From contig NZ_AP022615.1 in NCBI RefSeq assembly GCF_010730745.1, forward strand, positions 2,046,001-2,110,000: a stretch of 64,000 nt of DNA. Reading direction: 5' to 3'. Numbering within the stretch: position 1 is the stretch's first letter; the number at the start of each line of letters is the position of its first letter. The notes under the pieces are model-generated. The model was not told the DNA's origin. It was given only the letters and a program-made list of their open reading frames with translations, and ran no database searches. The translations under genes and the position numbers were made by a program. This stretch comes from Mycobacterium heidelbergense (GTDB taxonomy: Bacteria; Actinomycetota; Actinomycetes; Mycobacteriales; Mycobacteriaceae). Shown here piece after piece: positions 9,224 through 16,759 of this stretch.

Positions 9224-9604
9224 GTGACGACCCCGTCTGGCGCCTGGGGCGACGAACGACGGCAACTCTTGCATCAGGTACAGATGCGATGTCAGGCGCT
9301 GGGCCAAAGGCGGGCGCGACGGCTGTGTCACCGCTTCGCCCGGGTCGGCGTCCACACCGCGCCGGAGCGCCTGCGGCAGATGGTGGCGGGCGCGCCCGTC
9401 GCGGACGACGAAGTGACGGACGTCAGTTTCGCTTTGATCGCGCTCCAGCTAGACCGTGAGGCCCGCGACGCGAAGCTCAAGCGCCTCAAGCGCCGCGGCA
9501 CCCGCTCACTGATGCTCGTGGGTTTGATCCTGGTCGTGCTGAACTTCCTTTTCTGCATGGCCTACGTCCTGCTCAACCTGGCCCAGCAGGCCGCGCCTCT
9601 CTAG
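9224..9604 (+). CDS. Small membrane-anchored protein of unknown function
   Basis: A 126-residue protein with an arginine-rich, soluble first two thirds and one clear membrane helix near the C-terminus (about residues 97-117, SLMLVGLILVVLNFLFCMAY). The GTG at 9224 is chosen because TAGAAT at 9210-9215 lies eight bases upstream, the spacing of mycobacterial leaderless promoters; the upstream ATG at 9140 falls inside the PIN scar. I do not recognise the family. It may be a type II or tail-anchored membrane protein. Confidence 0.55.
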   Translation: MTTPSGAWGDERRQLLHQVQMRCQALGQRRARRLCHRFARVGVHTAPERLRQMVAGAPVADDEVTDVSFALIALQLDREARDAKLKRLKRRGTRSLMLVGLILVVLNFLFCMAYVLLNLAQQAAPL

Positions 9605-9846
9605 AAACATTCGGTTCTCACGAGGAACACGCGTCCACGCCCGCGCCGAGGCCGCGATGCCGTAGTGGCGGCGCAGGTAGTCCAGGAGTTTGGCTTCGTC
9701 GCCTGTGCGACAACCATCGCCGTGCTGTTACGAAACGAACGCAGCGTGAGGCTGCGGTGTCGGCCGGTCGAAAAAACTTGTGTCACTTTGGTTTCAGTGG
9801 TCACTGTGCCGGGTTTTTTGTCGGTGGGCTTCGATAGTTTCGGGTT

Positions 9847-11226
9847 ATGGCTGGCAGCGGGGTGGATCGGGAGGTGATCACGGCTGCCTTCGACGCACTC
9901 GACGCGGCGGTTGATCGGGTGGCGGCGCTGAATTGTGAATCGCTGACCACTCCGGAGTGGCTGGCCTGGCTGCAACGCTGCGAACGGGTGCGCCGGCGGT
10001 TGCCCGCACTCGAACACGCACCCATCAACCACCTGGCGCGCCAGGCCACGTCTGAGGAGTTGGGGGGCACGCTGTCGCATGCCATCGCCGAGTGGGCGTT
10101 GATCACCCGCGCCGAGGCGGGTCGGCGCATTCACGAGGCCGCCGATCTGGGGCCCCGCCGCGCGTTGACCGGCGAACCACTGGCGCCGGTGCTAGCCGAA
10201 ACCGCCGCCGCCCAGCGGGACGGGAAACTGGGGGGCGCGCAAGTCGCGGTGATCCGCCGGTTTTACCACCGACTACCCGGCTGGATCGACGCGGCGACCC
10301 GCGAACGCGCCGAAAAACACCTGGCCCGGCTGGGCACCCAGCATCGACCCGAACAACTCGGCGCGCTGGCCGATACCCTCGCCGACTGCCTCAACCCCGA
10401 CGGCACCTATAGCGACGACGATAGAGCGCGCCGGCGCGGTGTCACGTTGGGTAAACAAGAAGCCGACGGCATGTCCGCACTACACGGCTGGCTCACCCCC
10501 GAAGCCCGCGCCACCCTGGAGGCCGTGTGGGCCAAGCTGGCCGCCCCCGGCATGTGCAACCCTGACGATCAGACCCCCACCGTGGACGGCACCCCGTCGC
10601 AAGACGCCATTGACAAAGACACCCGCAGCCCGGCGCAGCGCCAACACGATGCGCTGCTGGCCGCCCACCGCGCCCTGCTCGCCTCCGGCGAATTAGGTCA
10701 GCACAACGGCCTGCCCGCGTCGATCATCGTCACCACCACCCTGGCCGAGCTCGAGGCCGCCGCCGGCCGCGGGCTGACCGGTGGGGGCAGCATCCTGCCC
10801 ATGAGTGATGTGATCCGCCTGTCCCGGCACGCCAGGCACTACTTGGCGATCTTTGACAAAGGCAAAACCCTGGCCCTGTACCACACCAAAAGGCTGGCGT
10901 CGCCCGCGCAGCGGATTGTGTTGTATGGCCGGGATCGTGGCTGCACCGCCCCGGGCTGCACCGTGCCCGGGTACTACTCCGAAGTGCACCACGTGGTGGG
11001 CTATGCCGTCTGTGGCTGCACCGACGTCAACAACCTCGCCTTTGGGTGTCCCACCCAACACCACATCGTGCAACCCGGCGGCTGGAGCACCCGCAAAAAC
11101 ACCCACGGCGACACCGAATGGATCCCACCCCCACACCTCGACCACGGCCAACCCAGAACCAACACCTACTGGCACCCCGAAAAACTCCTCCACCACGACG
11201 AACACGACCAAGACGACGACCCGTAG
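9847..11226 (+). CDS. DUF222/HNH endonuclease domain protein (13E12 repeat family)
   Basis: A 459-residue member of the mycobacterial REP13E12 family: an N-terminal DUF222 region and a C-terminal HNH nuclease domain with CTAPGCTVPGYYSEVHH followed by a further cysteine-rich loop (about residues 358-385), the zinc/HNH site. The end of the protein is rich in H, D and P. Family knowledge: these are repeated, mobile-looking genes in mycobacteria with unproven nuclease activity. TAGTTT six bases upstream of the ATG would give a leaderless mRNA. The gene is flanked on both sides by gene scars (PIN fragment upstream, nitroreductase fragment downstream), as expected of an insertion hotspot. The 240 bases upstream show no other gene. 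Confidence 0.88.
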   Translation: MAGSGVDREVITAAFDALDAAVDRVAALNCESLTTPEWLAWLQRCERVRRRLPALEHAPINHLARQATSEELGGTLSHAIAEWALITRAEAGRRIHEAADLGPRRALTGEPLAPVLAETAAAQRDGKLGGAQVAVIRRFYHRLPGWIDAATRERAEKHLARLGTQHRPEQLGALADTLADCLNPDGTYSDDDRARRRGVTLGKQEADGMSALHGWLTPEARATLEAVWAKLAAPGMCNPDDQTPTVDGTPSQDAIDKDTRSPAQRQHDALLAAHRALLASGELGQHNGLPASIIVTTTLAELEAAAGRGLTGGGSILPMSDVIRLSRHARHYLAIFDKGKTLALYHTKRLASPAQRIVLYGRDRGCTAPGCTVPGYYSEVHHVVGYAVCGCTDVNNLAFGCPTQHHIVQPGGWSTRKNTHGDTEWIPPPHLDHGQPRTNTYWHPEKLLHHDEHDQDDDP

Positions 11227-11537
11227 CGCGGGGCACGGCCGCGACGAGCCTAAGGTCGCTACCGCACCGTCGCCTTTGACGGGCGCGTGTCATTGAAAGT
11301 GCCTGACAACTACCGCAACCGGTCCCGGCCGGGCAAGCTGCGCGCCGGCCTCTGAGTCACCGGCTCCGCGCGATCAGGATGAGCATGACGAGGGTGAAAA
11401 TGCCCGAACCGCAATTAGTTTGACCCTGACCGGTCCGGTGACGATGCCGAGCTTTTGCACCGCCATCATGAGCTTGTTCATCGGCTTGAGCCAGGCTGGC
11501 GGTCTGGGATAAGACCCATGAAGGATCGGTCCGTCTG
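11227..11537 (-). pseudogene. Intergenic stretch with N-terminal scar of a DUF385-type nitroreductase
   Basis: There is no intact gene. On the minus strand, from about 11520 to 11420, about 30 codons read RPPAWLKP, then MNKLMMAVQKLGIVTGPVRV. This is the typical N-terminus of F420/deazaflavin-type nitroreductases, after which the family similarity ends abruptly. A second short hydrophobic string (FTLVMLILIARSR) ends at 11357 in another frame and may be the tail of a different lost membrane protein. The rest shows nothing I can support. Confidence 0.45.
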
Positions 11538-12143
11538 TCAGGAACGGTCGGTCTTGCGGAAGCGGACGACGTCATGCCACCGGTTTCCGGTCGCTTCGAC
11601 GAAATCGAAATTCTCGGATTCGGTGAGGTCGCGCAATTCCCGAACGCTCATCCGGTCGGGATCGGGGAACGCCTCGGCGAAGACGAGGCGCCCGCCTGAC
11701 TTCAACACACGGCCCAGCGACCGGATGCACGCCGGTTTATCCGGCACCTCCCCGATCACCGCGGCGAGGAAGGCAACGTCAAAGGTGTTGTCCGGAAAGG
11801 GAAATCCCTCGGCCGCCTGGCCCGTAGTAAAGCCGACATCGTAAAAGCCGGCGTGCTCGAGCTGCCGTCCGGCCTTCGTCAGCATCTCGGGCTGGACGTC
11901 GAACAAGTCAAGCCGGCCGTACGGGAGTCGGCGGGCGATCTCCACGCTGTAGAAGCCCGGACCCGGTCCGACCTCCAGTACGTGCTCGGACCCGGTGAGG
12001 CCGAGCGCCTCAACCACCCGTGCCGGCTTGGCCAACGCCCGGCGGACGGGATTGTTGAGCAGGAACGCCGCCTGATGCGGGTACGGCGAGACTTCCTTTT
12101 GGCGCGTCTTGTGCAGCAGTGCGTCAACCCAGGTCGTCGGCAT
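11538..12143 (-). CDS. Class I SAM-dependent methyltransferase
   Basis: A 201-residue methyltransferase with the Rossmann motif I VLEVGPGPGFYSVEIA (about residues 55-70), acidic motif II LDLFDVQPEML and motif post-I around FDVAFLAAVIGEVPD. This resembles the UbiE/Methyltransf_11 group. Acceptor unknown. The start at 12143 is set by AGGAGG five bases upstream. The perfect palindrome at 12160-12197 lies between this gene and the kinase gene that reads toward it, so it probably controls this gene or ends the kinase transcript. Confidence 0.85.
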   Translation of the reverse strand: MPTTWVDALLHKTRQKEVSPYPHQAAFLLNNPVRRALAKPARVVEALGLTGSEHVLEVGPGPGFYSVEIARRLPYGRLDLFDVQPEMLTKAGRQLEHAGFYDVGFTTGQAAEGFPFPDNTFDVAFLAAVIGEVPDKPACIRSLGRVLKSGGRLVFAEAFPDPDRMSVRELRDLTESENFDFVEATGNRWHDVVRFRKTDRS

Positions 12144-12159
12144 CGGGCCTCCTCAGATT

Positions 12160-12197
12160 CCGTGGCTCAAGTTAGGGTACCCTAACTTGAGCCACGG
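12160..12197. promoter_or_regulatory. Perfect 38-bp palindrome
   Basis: Two 19-base arms without a spacer; the left arm is CCGTGGCTCAAGTTAGGGT and the right arm is its exact reverse complement. The core TTAGGGTACCCTAA somewhat resembles metalloregulator (DtxR/IdeR-like) half-sites but does not match the IdeR consensus. It lies 17 bases upstream of the methyltransferase start and 35 bases after the kinase stop. It may be an operator or a hairpin terminator without a U tract. Confidence 0.6.
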
Positions 12198-12231
12198 CGC
12201 CAGGTCGCGGTGCGCGCGGGCCCGGTCCGGT

Positions 12232-13602
12232 TCACGCGGGACCGCGGCCGTCGCCCGCCAGCTGCAGCAGAAGGCGCGTGCCGCCCAGCGGACTGGCGTG
12301 CAGGGATGCTGTGCCGCCGTGCAATTCGGCCTGCTGGGCGACGAGCGCCAGCCCCAACCCGGAGCCCGCACGCGCCGCGGTCGACCCTCGGGAGAAGCGT
12401 TCGAAGACCGTTATGCGTTCGGCTTCCGGGACCCCGGTGCCGTTGTCGTCGATGGCGATTTCCACGCCTTCGCTGGAACTGCTTACGTTGAGCCGGATTT
12501 CGGTGGCGCTACCGTGCTTGACGGCGTTGGCGATGGCGTTGTCGATCACCAGCCGCAACCCCGTGGGCAGCCCCACCATCAGCACGGTGGGCGACGGCAC
12601 CAGCGACACCTGCACGCCGGGGTAGATGCGCAGCGCGTCGTGCGCGGCGCGATCCAGGAGTTCGGTGATGTCGAAGGGGACGAAGTCATCGATGGTGATC
12701 AGATCGCCCTGCGCCAGCCGTTCGAGCGCCGTCAGTGTCGCCTCGATCCGGCTCTGGGTGCGGATGACGTCACCCAGTACCTCGTGGCGCTGATCGGGGG
12801 GTAATTCCAAGGTGGACAACACCTCTAGGTTCGTGCGCATGGCCGTCAGCGGGGTGCGCAGCTCGTGTGAGGCGACTGCAGCGAAGTCCCGGGCCGACTC
12901 CAGCGCCGCCTTGGTGCGCTGTTGCTCGTTGCCGATGCGGGCCAGCATTCCCTCGACCGCTTCCGCGATCTCCACGGCCTCCCGCACACCGCGGACCTGG
13001 ACCTCGTCGGGGCTGGACTGGGCGTTGATCGCCCGGGCCTGCTGGGCCAACAGCAGGAACGGATTGACCATGATCAACGAGATCACCCAGCCGACGAGGA
13101 CCGTGCCGCCGATGACGCTGCCGCAGATCAGCAACACCCGCAGGTGCAGTTCGTTGATCCGATGTTGAGCTTCGGCCAGGGGCGCGGCGAGCGCGATCGA
13201 GGCCGGGCCCGCGGTGAAGGTGCGGACGCGGTATTGCACCCCGTTGATGGTGGTGTTCGCATATCCGTTGGGAAGTTTGGGCAGGACGATGTTGCCGGGA
13301 ACGGACACGGCCACATCCCCGATGCGCGCGGTGCGCACCAGGTTGCCGTCCGGCGTGGGGCGATCGGGGTTGGCGAGCTGCGCGTTGTTGAGCAGCGTGT
13401 TGATATCGCCCAGGCTGCTCACCGAGTCCAGGCGGCGGTCCAGCTGGCTGTACTGGTCGTTGGTGACGCCGATCCATACCCACGCGCCCAGCGTGACGAC
13501 AAGAGCGATCACCGAGAGCGCGCCGACGATGACGATGGTGCGCAGCGACAGCACCCGCCTCGGCAGCCGTACATGGCGAAACAGGGGGTTGTCGGGCTCC
13601 AT
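12232..13602 (-). CDS. PrrB-like sensor histidine kinase (orphan)
   Basis: A 456-residue membrane kinase closely similar to mycobacterial PrrB along its whole length. It has a TM helix at about residues 21-43, an extracytoplasmic sensor with the PrrB-like NTTINGVQYRVRTFT, a second TM near 165-190, HAMP, the phospho-acceptor H-box SHELRTPLTAMRTNLEVLS (about 260), and the N/G boxes DNAIANAVKHG, DDNGTGVPE and GSGLGLALV. It should autophosphorylate and pass phosphate to a response regulator, but no regulator gene is adjacent, unlike prrAB. The ATG at 13602 overlaps by one base the stop of a 20-codon ORF, so the two are probably translationally coupled. It is divergent from the TetR gene. Confidence 0.88.
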   Translation of the reverse strand: MEPDNPLFRHVRLPRRVLSLRTIVIVGALSVIALVVTLGAWVWIGVTNDQYSQLDRRLDSVSSLGDINTLLNNAQLANPDRPTPDGNLVRTARIGDVAVSVPGNIVLPKLPNGYANTTINGVQYRVRTFTAGPASIALAAPLAEAQHRINELHLRVLLICGSVIGGTVLVGWVISLIMVNPFLLLAQQARAINAQSSPDEVQVRGVREAVEIAEAVEGMLARIGNEQQRTKAALESARDFAAVASHELRTPLTAMRTNLEVLSTLELPPDQRHEVLGDVIRTQSRIEATLTALERLAQGDLITIDDFVPFDITELLDRAAHDALRIYPGVQVSLVPSPTVLMVGLPTGLRLVIDNAIANAVKHGSATEIRLNVSSSSEGVEIAIDDNGTGVPEAERITVFERFSRGSTAARAGSGLGLALVAQQAELHGGTASLHASPLGGTRLLLQLAGDGRGPA

Positions 13603-13664
13603 CAACGAACTCGCACGGCCAGGCCGACGTCGCGGGTCTCCACAAGAGCAACGGTAACTTCCAT
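13602..13664 (-). CDS. 20-residue ORF coupled to the kinase
   Basis: A short ORF that starts with ATG six bases after GGAGGACA and encodes MEVTVALVETRDVGLAVRVR. Its TGA overlaps the kinase ATG (TGATG). The kinase itself has no good ribosome site of its own, so this ORF could feed ribosomes into it. It has no recognisable homology and could equally be what is left of a lost response-regulator gene. Confidence 0.4.
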   Translation of the reverse strand: MEVTVALVETRDVGLAVRVR

Positions 13665-13736
13665 GGTCTTGTCCTCCGTCGAATCCCCCGCGTGTTCGAG
13701 ACGATTGTGCCCCGGCACGTATTTGCGTGCGCCTGA

Positions 13737-13758
13737 GGTGAGTGAGTACTCTCTCACC
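13737..13758. promoter_or_regulatory. Near-perfect inverted repeat at the TetR start (operator)
   Basis: Twenty-two bases ending immediately before the tetR ATG form two 11-base arms, GGTGAGTGAGT and ACTCTCTCACC, with one mismatch. TACTCT inside it, six bases before the ATG, could be the -10 element of a leaderless promoter, so a bound repressor would block initiation. This arrangement fits autoregulation by the TetR protein that follows. Confidence 0.6.
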
Positions 13759-14400
13759 ATGCAGATGTCGGGGCGTGATCGGCTGCTCGCCGAAGCGCTG
13801 AAGCTGTTCGCCGCCAAGGGGTACGCGGCGACGTCGGTGGCCGACATCCAGCGGGCGTCCGGCCTGGCGCCCGGATCGGGGGCGCTCTACAAGCACTTCG
13901 GTTCCAAGCGTGAGCTGTTGGAGGCCGCGGTTGCGCACCGGATCGACAGCATCGTGGGCGCGCGTCAGCAGTTCGATGCCGGGGAGCCGGGCAGTATCGA
14001 GCAGGCGGTTCGCACCGCGGGCCGGCTGATCTGGAACAACCTGAAACAAAGCGAGGAGTTGCTCAAGGTCACGCTGCGCGAGCCCGGCGAGCTCGGTGAT
14101 CTCGACGAAAAGACGTGGCAGGTCATCACCGACAACGCCTATCAGCGCTTCGCCGACGAGCTGGCCGCCTCCAATCGTTCCGGCCGCACCCGCATCCCCG
14201 ATCCGCAGGCGACCGCGGCCGTGGCGATCGCGTCGTTGTCTTACGCCGCGACGCTGCAGGCGCTGAGCGGCCGGCTGCCCGGCAACATCGACGAAGAGCG
14301 TTACTTCGAGGCGTGGGTCAACCAGACGCTGAGCGTCCTCGCGCAATACCGAAGCCCCGAAACCCTCAGACAGTCAACCGATTCCAGGAGTGAGCCGTGA
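13759..14400 (+). CDS. TetR-family transcriptional regulator
   Basis: A 213-residue regulator with an N-terminal helix-turn-helix (about residues 10-55, with GYAATSVADIQRASGLAPGS and LYKHFGSKRELL) and a longer all-helical ligand domain. The ATG at 13759 lies right after the palindromic operator. Its stop codon overlaps the GTG of the acyl-CoA dehydrogenase by four bases, so the two are cotranscribed. The regulator likely senses an acyl-CoA or fatty-acid-like substrate of its partner (inference). Confidence 0.9.
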   Translation: MQMSGRDRLLAEALKLFAAKGYAATSVADIQRASGLAPGSGALYKHFGSKRELLEAAVAHRIDSIVGARQQFDAGEPGSIEQAVRTAGRLIWNNLKQSEELLKVTLREPGELGDLDEKTWQVITDNAYQRFADELAASNRSGRTRIPDPQATAAVAIASLSYAATLQALSGRLPGNIDEERYFEAWVNQTLSVLAQYRSPETLRQSTDSRSEP

Positions 14401-15608
14401 CGTTTTCACTGCAACTGACCGACGACGTGATCGAGGTGCGCGATTGGGTGCACAAGTTCGCGGTCGAGGTCATCCGGCCCGCCGCGTCCGAATGGGACGA
14501 GCGAGAGGAAACCCCGTGGCCGGTGATCCAGGAGGCCGCGCGGGTGGGCCTGTACTCACCCGACTTCTTCGCGCAGCAGGCGGGCGAGCCGACGGGGTTG
14601 GGCATGCTCACCGCGTTCGAGGAGATGTTCTGGGGTGACGCCGGCATCGCGCTGTCCATCATGGGCACCGGGTTGGCCGCGGCGGCGTTGGCCGGCAACG
14701 GAACTCCCGAGCAGTTGGGACGCTGGCTTCCCGAGATGTTTGGTACGCCCGACGAGCCCAAGCTCGGCGCGTTCTGCTCGTCCGAGCCCGACGCGGGGTC
14801 TGACGTCGGGGCGATCCGCACGCGGGCGCGCTACGACGAGGCCGCCGGTGAGTGGATTCTCAACGGCACCAAGACGTGGGCGACCAACGGCGGCATCGCC
14901 AACCTGCACATCGTGGTGGCATCGGTCTATCCCGAGCTCGGCACCCGCGGCCAGGCCACATTCGTCGTCCCGTCGGGCACCAAGGGTCTGGCTCAGGGGC
15001 AGAAATTCAAGAAGCACGGGATCCGCGCGTCGCACACCGCCGAGGTGGTGCTCGACAACGTCCGCCTGCCCGAGGACTTCATCCTCGGCGGGCGGGAAAA
15101 GTTCGAGGCCCGGATCGCGCGCGCCAAATCCGGTGCGTCCCTGGGCGGACAGGCGGCGATGAAGACCTTCGAGCGCACCCGGCCCACGGTCGGCGCGATG
15201 GCCGTCGGCGTGGCCCGCGCCGCCTACGAATACGCCCTCGAATACGCCTGCCAGCGTGAGCAATTCGGCCGCAAGATCGGCGAGTTCCAGGCGGTGGCGT
15301 TCAAGCTGGCGGACATGAAAAGCCGCGTCGACGCGGCCCGCCTGCTGGTGTGGCGGGCCGGCTGGATGGCGCGCAACAACCAGAGTTTCGATTCGGCGGA
15401 GGGCTCGATGGCCAAGCTGGTGGCCAGCGAGGTCGCGGTCTACGTCACCGACGAGGCCATCCAGATCCTGGGCGGCAACGGGTATACCCGCGACTACCCC
15501 GTGGAGAGGATGCACCGGGACGCGAAGATCTTCACGATCTTCGAGGGAACCAGTGAGATTCAGCGCCTGGTGATTTCGCGGGCGCTGACCGGCCTGCCCA
15601 TCCGCTAG
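14397..15608 (+). CDS. Acyl-CoA dehydrogenase (FadE family)
   Basis: FAD-dependent alpha,beta-dehydrogenation of an acyl-CoA, first step of beta-oxidation. The 403 residues contain FAD/substrate motifs FCSSEPDAGSDVG (about residues 123-135) and WATNGG. The C-terminal helical domain has REQFGRKIGEFQ, the ILGGNGYTRDYP loop and the catalytic base in IFEGTSEIQRL. The GTG start overlaps the tetR stop (GTGA). The 3' end overlaps by 77 bases the end of the convergent LLM gene. Chain-length preference cannot be inferred. Confidence 0.93.
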   Translation: MTFSLQLTDDVIEVRDWVHKFAVEVIRPAASEWDEREETPWPVIQEAARVGLYSPDFFAQQAGEPTGLGMLTAFEEMFWGDAGIALSIMGTGLAAAALAGNGTPEQLGRWLPEMFGTPDEPKLGAFCSSEPDAGSDVGAIRTRARYDEAAGEWILNGTKTWATNGGIANLHIVVASVYPELGTRGQATFVVPSGTKGLAQGQKFKKHGIRASHTAEVVLDNVRLPEDFILGGREKFEARIARAKSGASLGGQAAMKTFERTRPTVGAMAVGVARAAYEYALEYACQREQFGRKIGEFQAVAFKLADMKSRVDAARLLVWRAGWMARNNQSFDSAEGSMAKLVASEVAVYVTDEAIQILGGNGYTRDYPVERMHRDAKIFTIFEGTSEIQRLVISRALTGLPIR

Positions 15609-16755
15609 AGCCCTCGTGCAATTGGCTTCGGCGGGACCACTCTTCGGCGAGCAGCCGGTAGGAGCGCACCCGGTCTTGGTGGTCGTGGGTGATCGTCGTA
15701 AGGATCAGCTCGTCGGCCTCGGTCGCGTCGCGCAACCGCACCAGCTGATCGGCGACCTGAACCGCGGATCCGACGAACTGGGTGTCGACCCGGTCCGCGA
15801 CAAGTTCGCGGTCGGCGTCGGTCCAGGTGTGGGCGCGCGCTTCGTCCGGGGTGGGAAACGGGATCGCGCCCTCGGCGGTGCGGATGCTGCGTACCCAGAG
15901 CCCGTAACCCGCGGCGAGTTCCCGGGCGGTGGCCTCGTCCTCGGCGACGACGACGTCCGCCGAGACAGCGACGTAGGGCCGGTCGAGCCCGGCCGACGGT
16001 CGAAACGCTTCCCGGTACGCGTCGGTGGCCTCGAGCACCGTCGCCGGGGCGACGTGGTAGTTGGCGGCGAACCGGAGGCCCCTGCTGCCCGCGACGGCGG
16101 CGCTCTCCCCGCCGCTGCTGCCCAGGATCCAGACCTGAAGGTCGGCGCCTCCCCCGGGCACGACGTGGGCCTCTTCGCCGTCGTCGGAACGGTAGGTGTC
16201 CGCGATCAGCGCCAGGATGTCGTCGACCTGCTCGGTGTAGTTCTGCGGCTGCGCGCCCGGCAGCTGCAGTAACGCTTTCTGCAACGCGAGGCGCGGTGAC
16301 TTGAACAACGGCGTGGGATCGAATTTCGCCGGGATCAGCAGCCCGTTCGGTGTGCGTCCATCGATTAACTCCCGCGGGGTCGGAGCGGCCCGCGCCGACG
16401 ACGCCGGCTCGCGCGGCTTGCCCCCGGAACGCCCCAGGCCGAGGTCGAACCGGCCGGGGTACAGGGCGTCCAGCAGGCCGAACTCCTCCACCGTGGACAG
16501 GGCGGTGCGATGCCCCATCTGCACAGCGCCCGAACCGAGCCGGATCGTCGAGGTTTCGGCGGCGGTCAGTGCCAGCAGCACCGCGGGTGAGGTGCCGGCA
16601 ACGCCGGGATTGAGGTGATGTTCGGCGAACCAATGGCGCGCGTAGCCCAGGGACTCGGCGTGCTGGGCGAGGTCGATGCTGTTGCGCAGGGCCTGCGTCG
16701 CGGTCGAGCCCGACGAGATCGGAACCAGGTCGAGGACCGTTAACGGAGTCGTCAT
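15532..16755 (-). CDS. LLM-class flavin monooxygenase (MsnO8-like)
   Basis: A luciferase-like monooxygenase of 407 residues with the (beta/alpha)8-type N-terminus TVLDLVPISSG, the ARHWFAEHHLNPGVAG segment and the phosphate/flavin region RLGSGAVQMGHRTALST. Family knowledge: FMNH2-dependent oxygenases of this group attack C-S or related bonds. The ATG at 16755 lies 4 bases after the stop of the next LLM gene, so it is the last cistron of a three-LLM operon. The C-terminal tail of about 30 residues runs into the convergent FadE gene and lacks family similarity, so the original stop may have been lost. Confidence 0.85.
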   Translation of the reverse strand: MTTPLTVLDLVPISSGSTATQALRNSIDLAQHAESLGYARHWFAEHHLNPGVAGTSPAVLLALTAAETSTIRLGSGAVQMGHRTALSTVEEFGLLDALYPGRFDLGLGRSGGKPREPASSARAAPTPRELIDGRTPNGLLIPAKFDPTPLFKSPRLALQKALLQLPGAQPQNYTEQVDDILALIADTYRSDDGEEAHVVPGGGADLQVWILGSSGGESAAVAGSRGLRFAANYHVAPATVLEATDAYREAFRPSAGLDRPYVAVSADVVVAEDEATARELAAGYGLWVRSIRTAEGAIPFPTPDEARAHTWTDADRELVADRVDTQFVGSAVQVADQLVRLRDATEADELILTTITHDHQDRVRSYRLLAEEWSRRSQLHEGSSGWAGRSAPAKSPGAESHWFPRRS

Positions 16756-16759
16756 GGCC

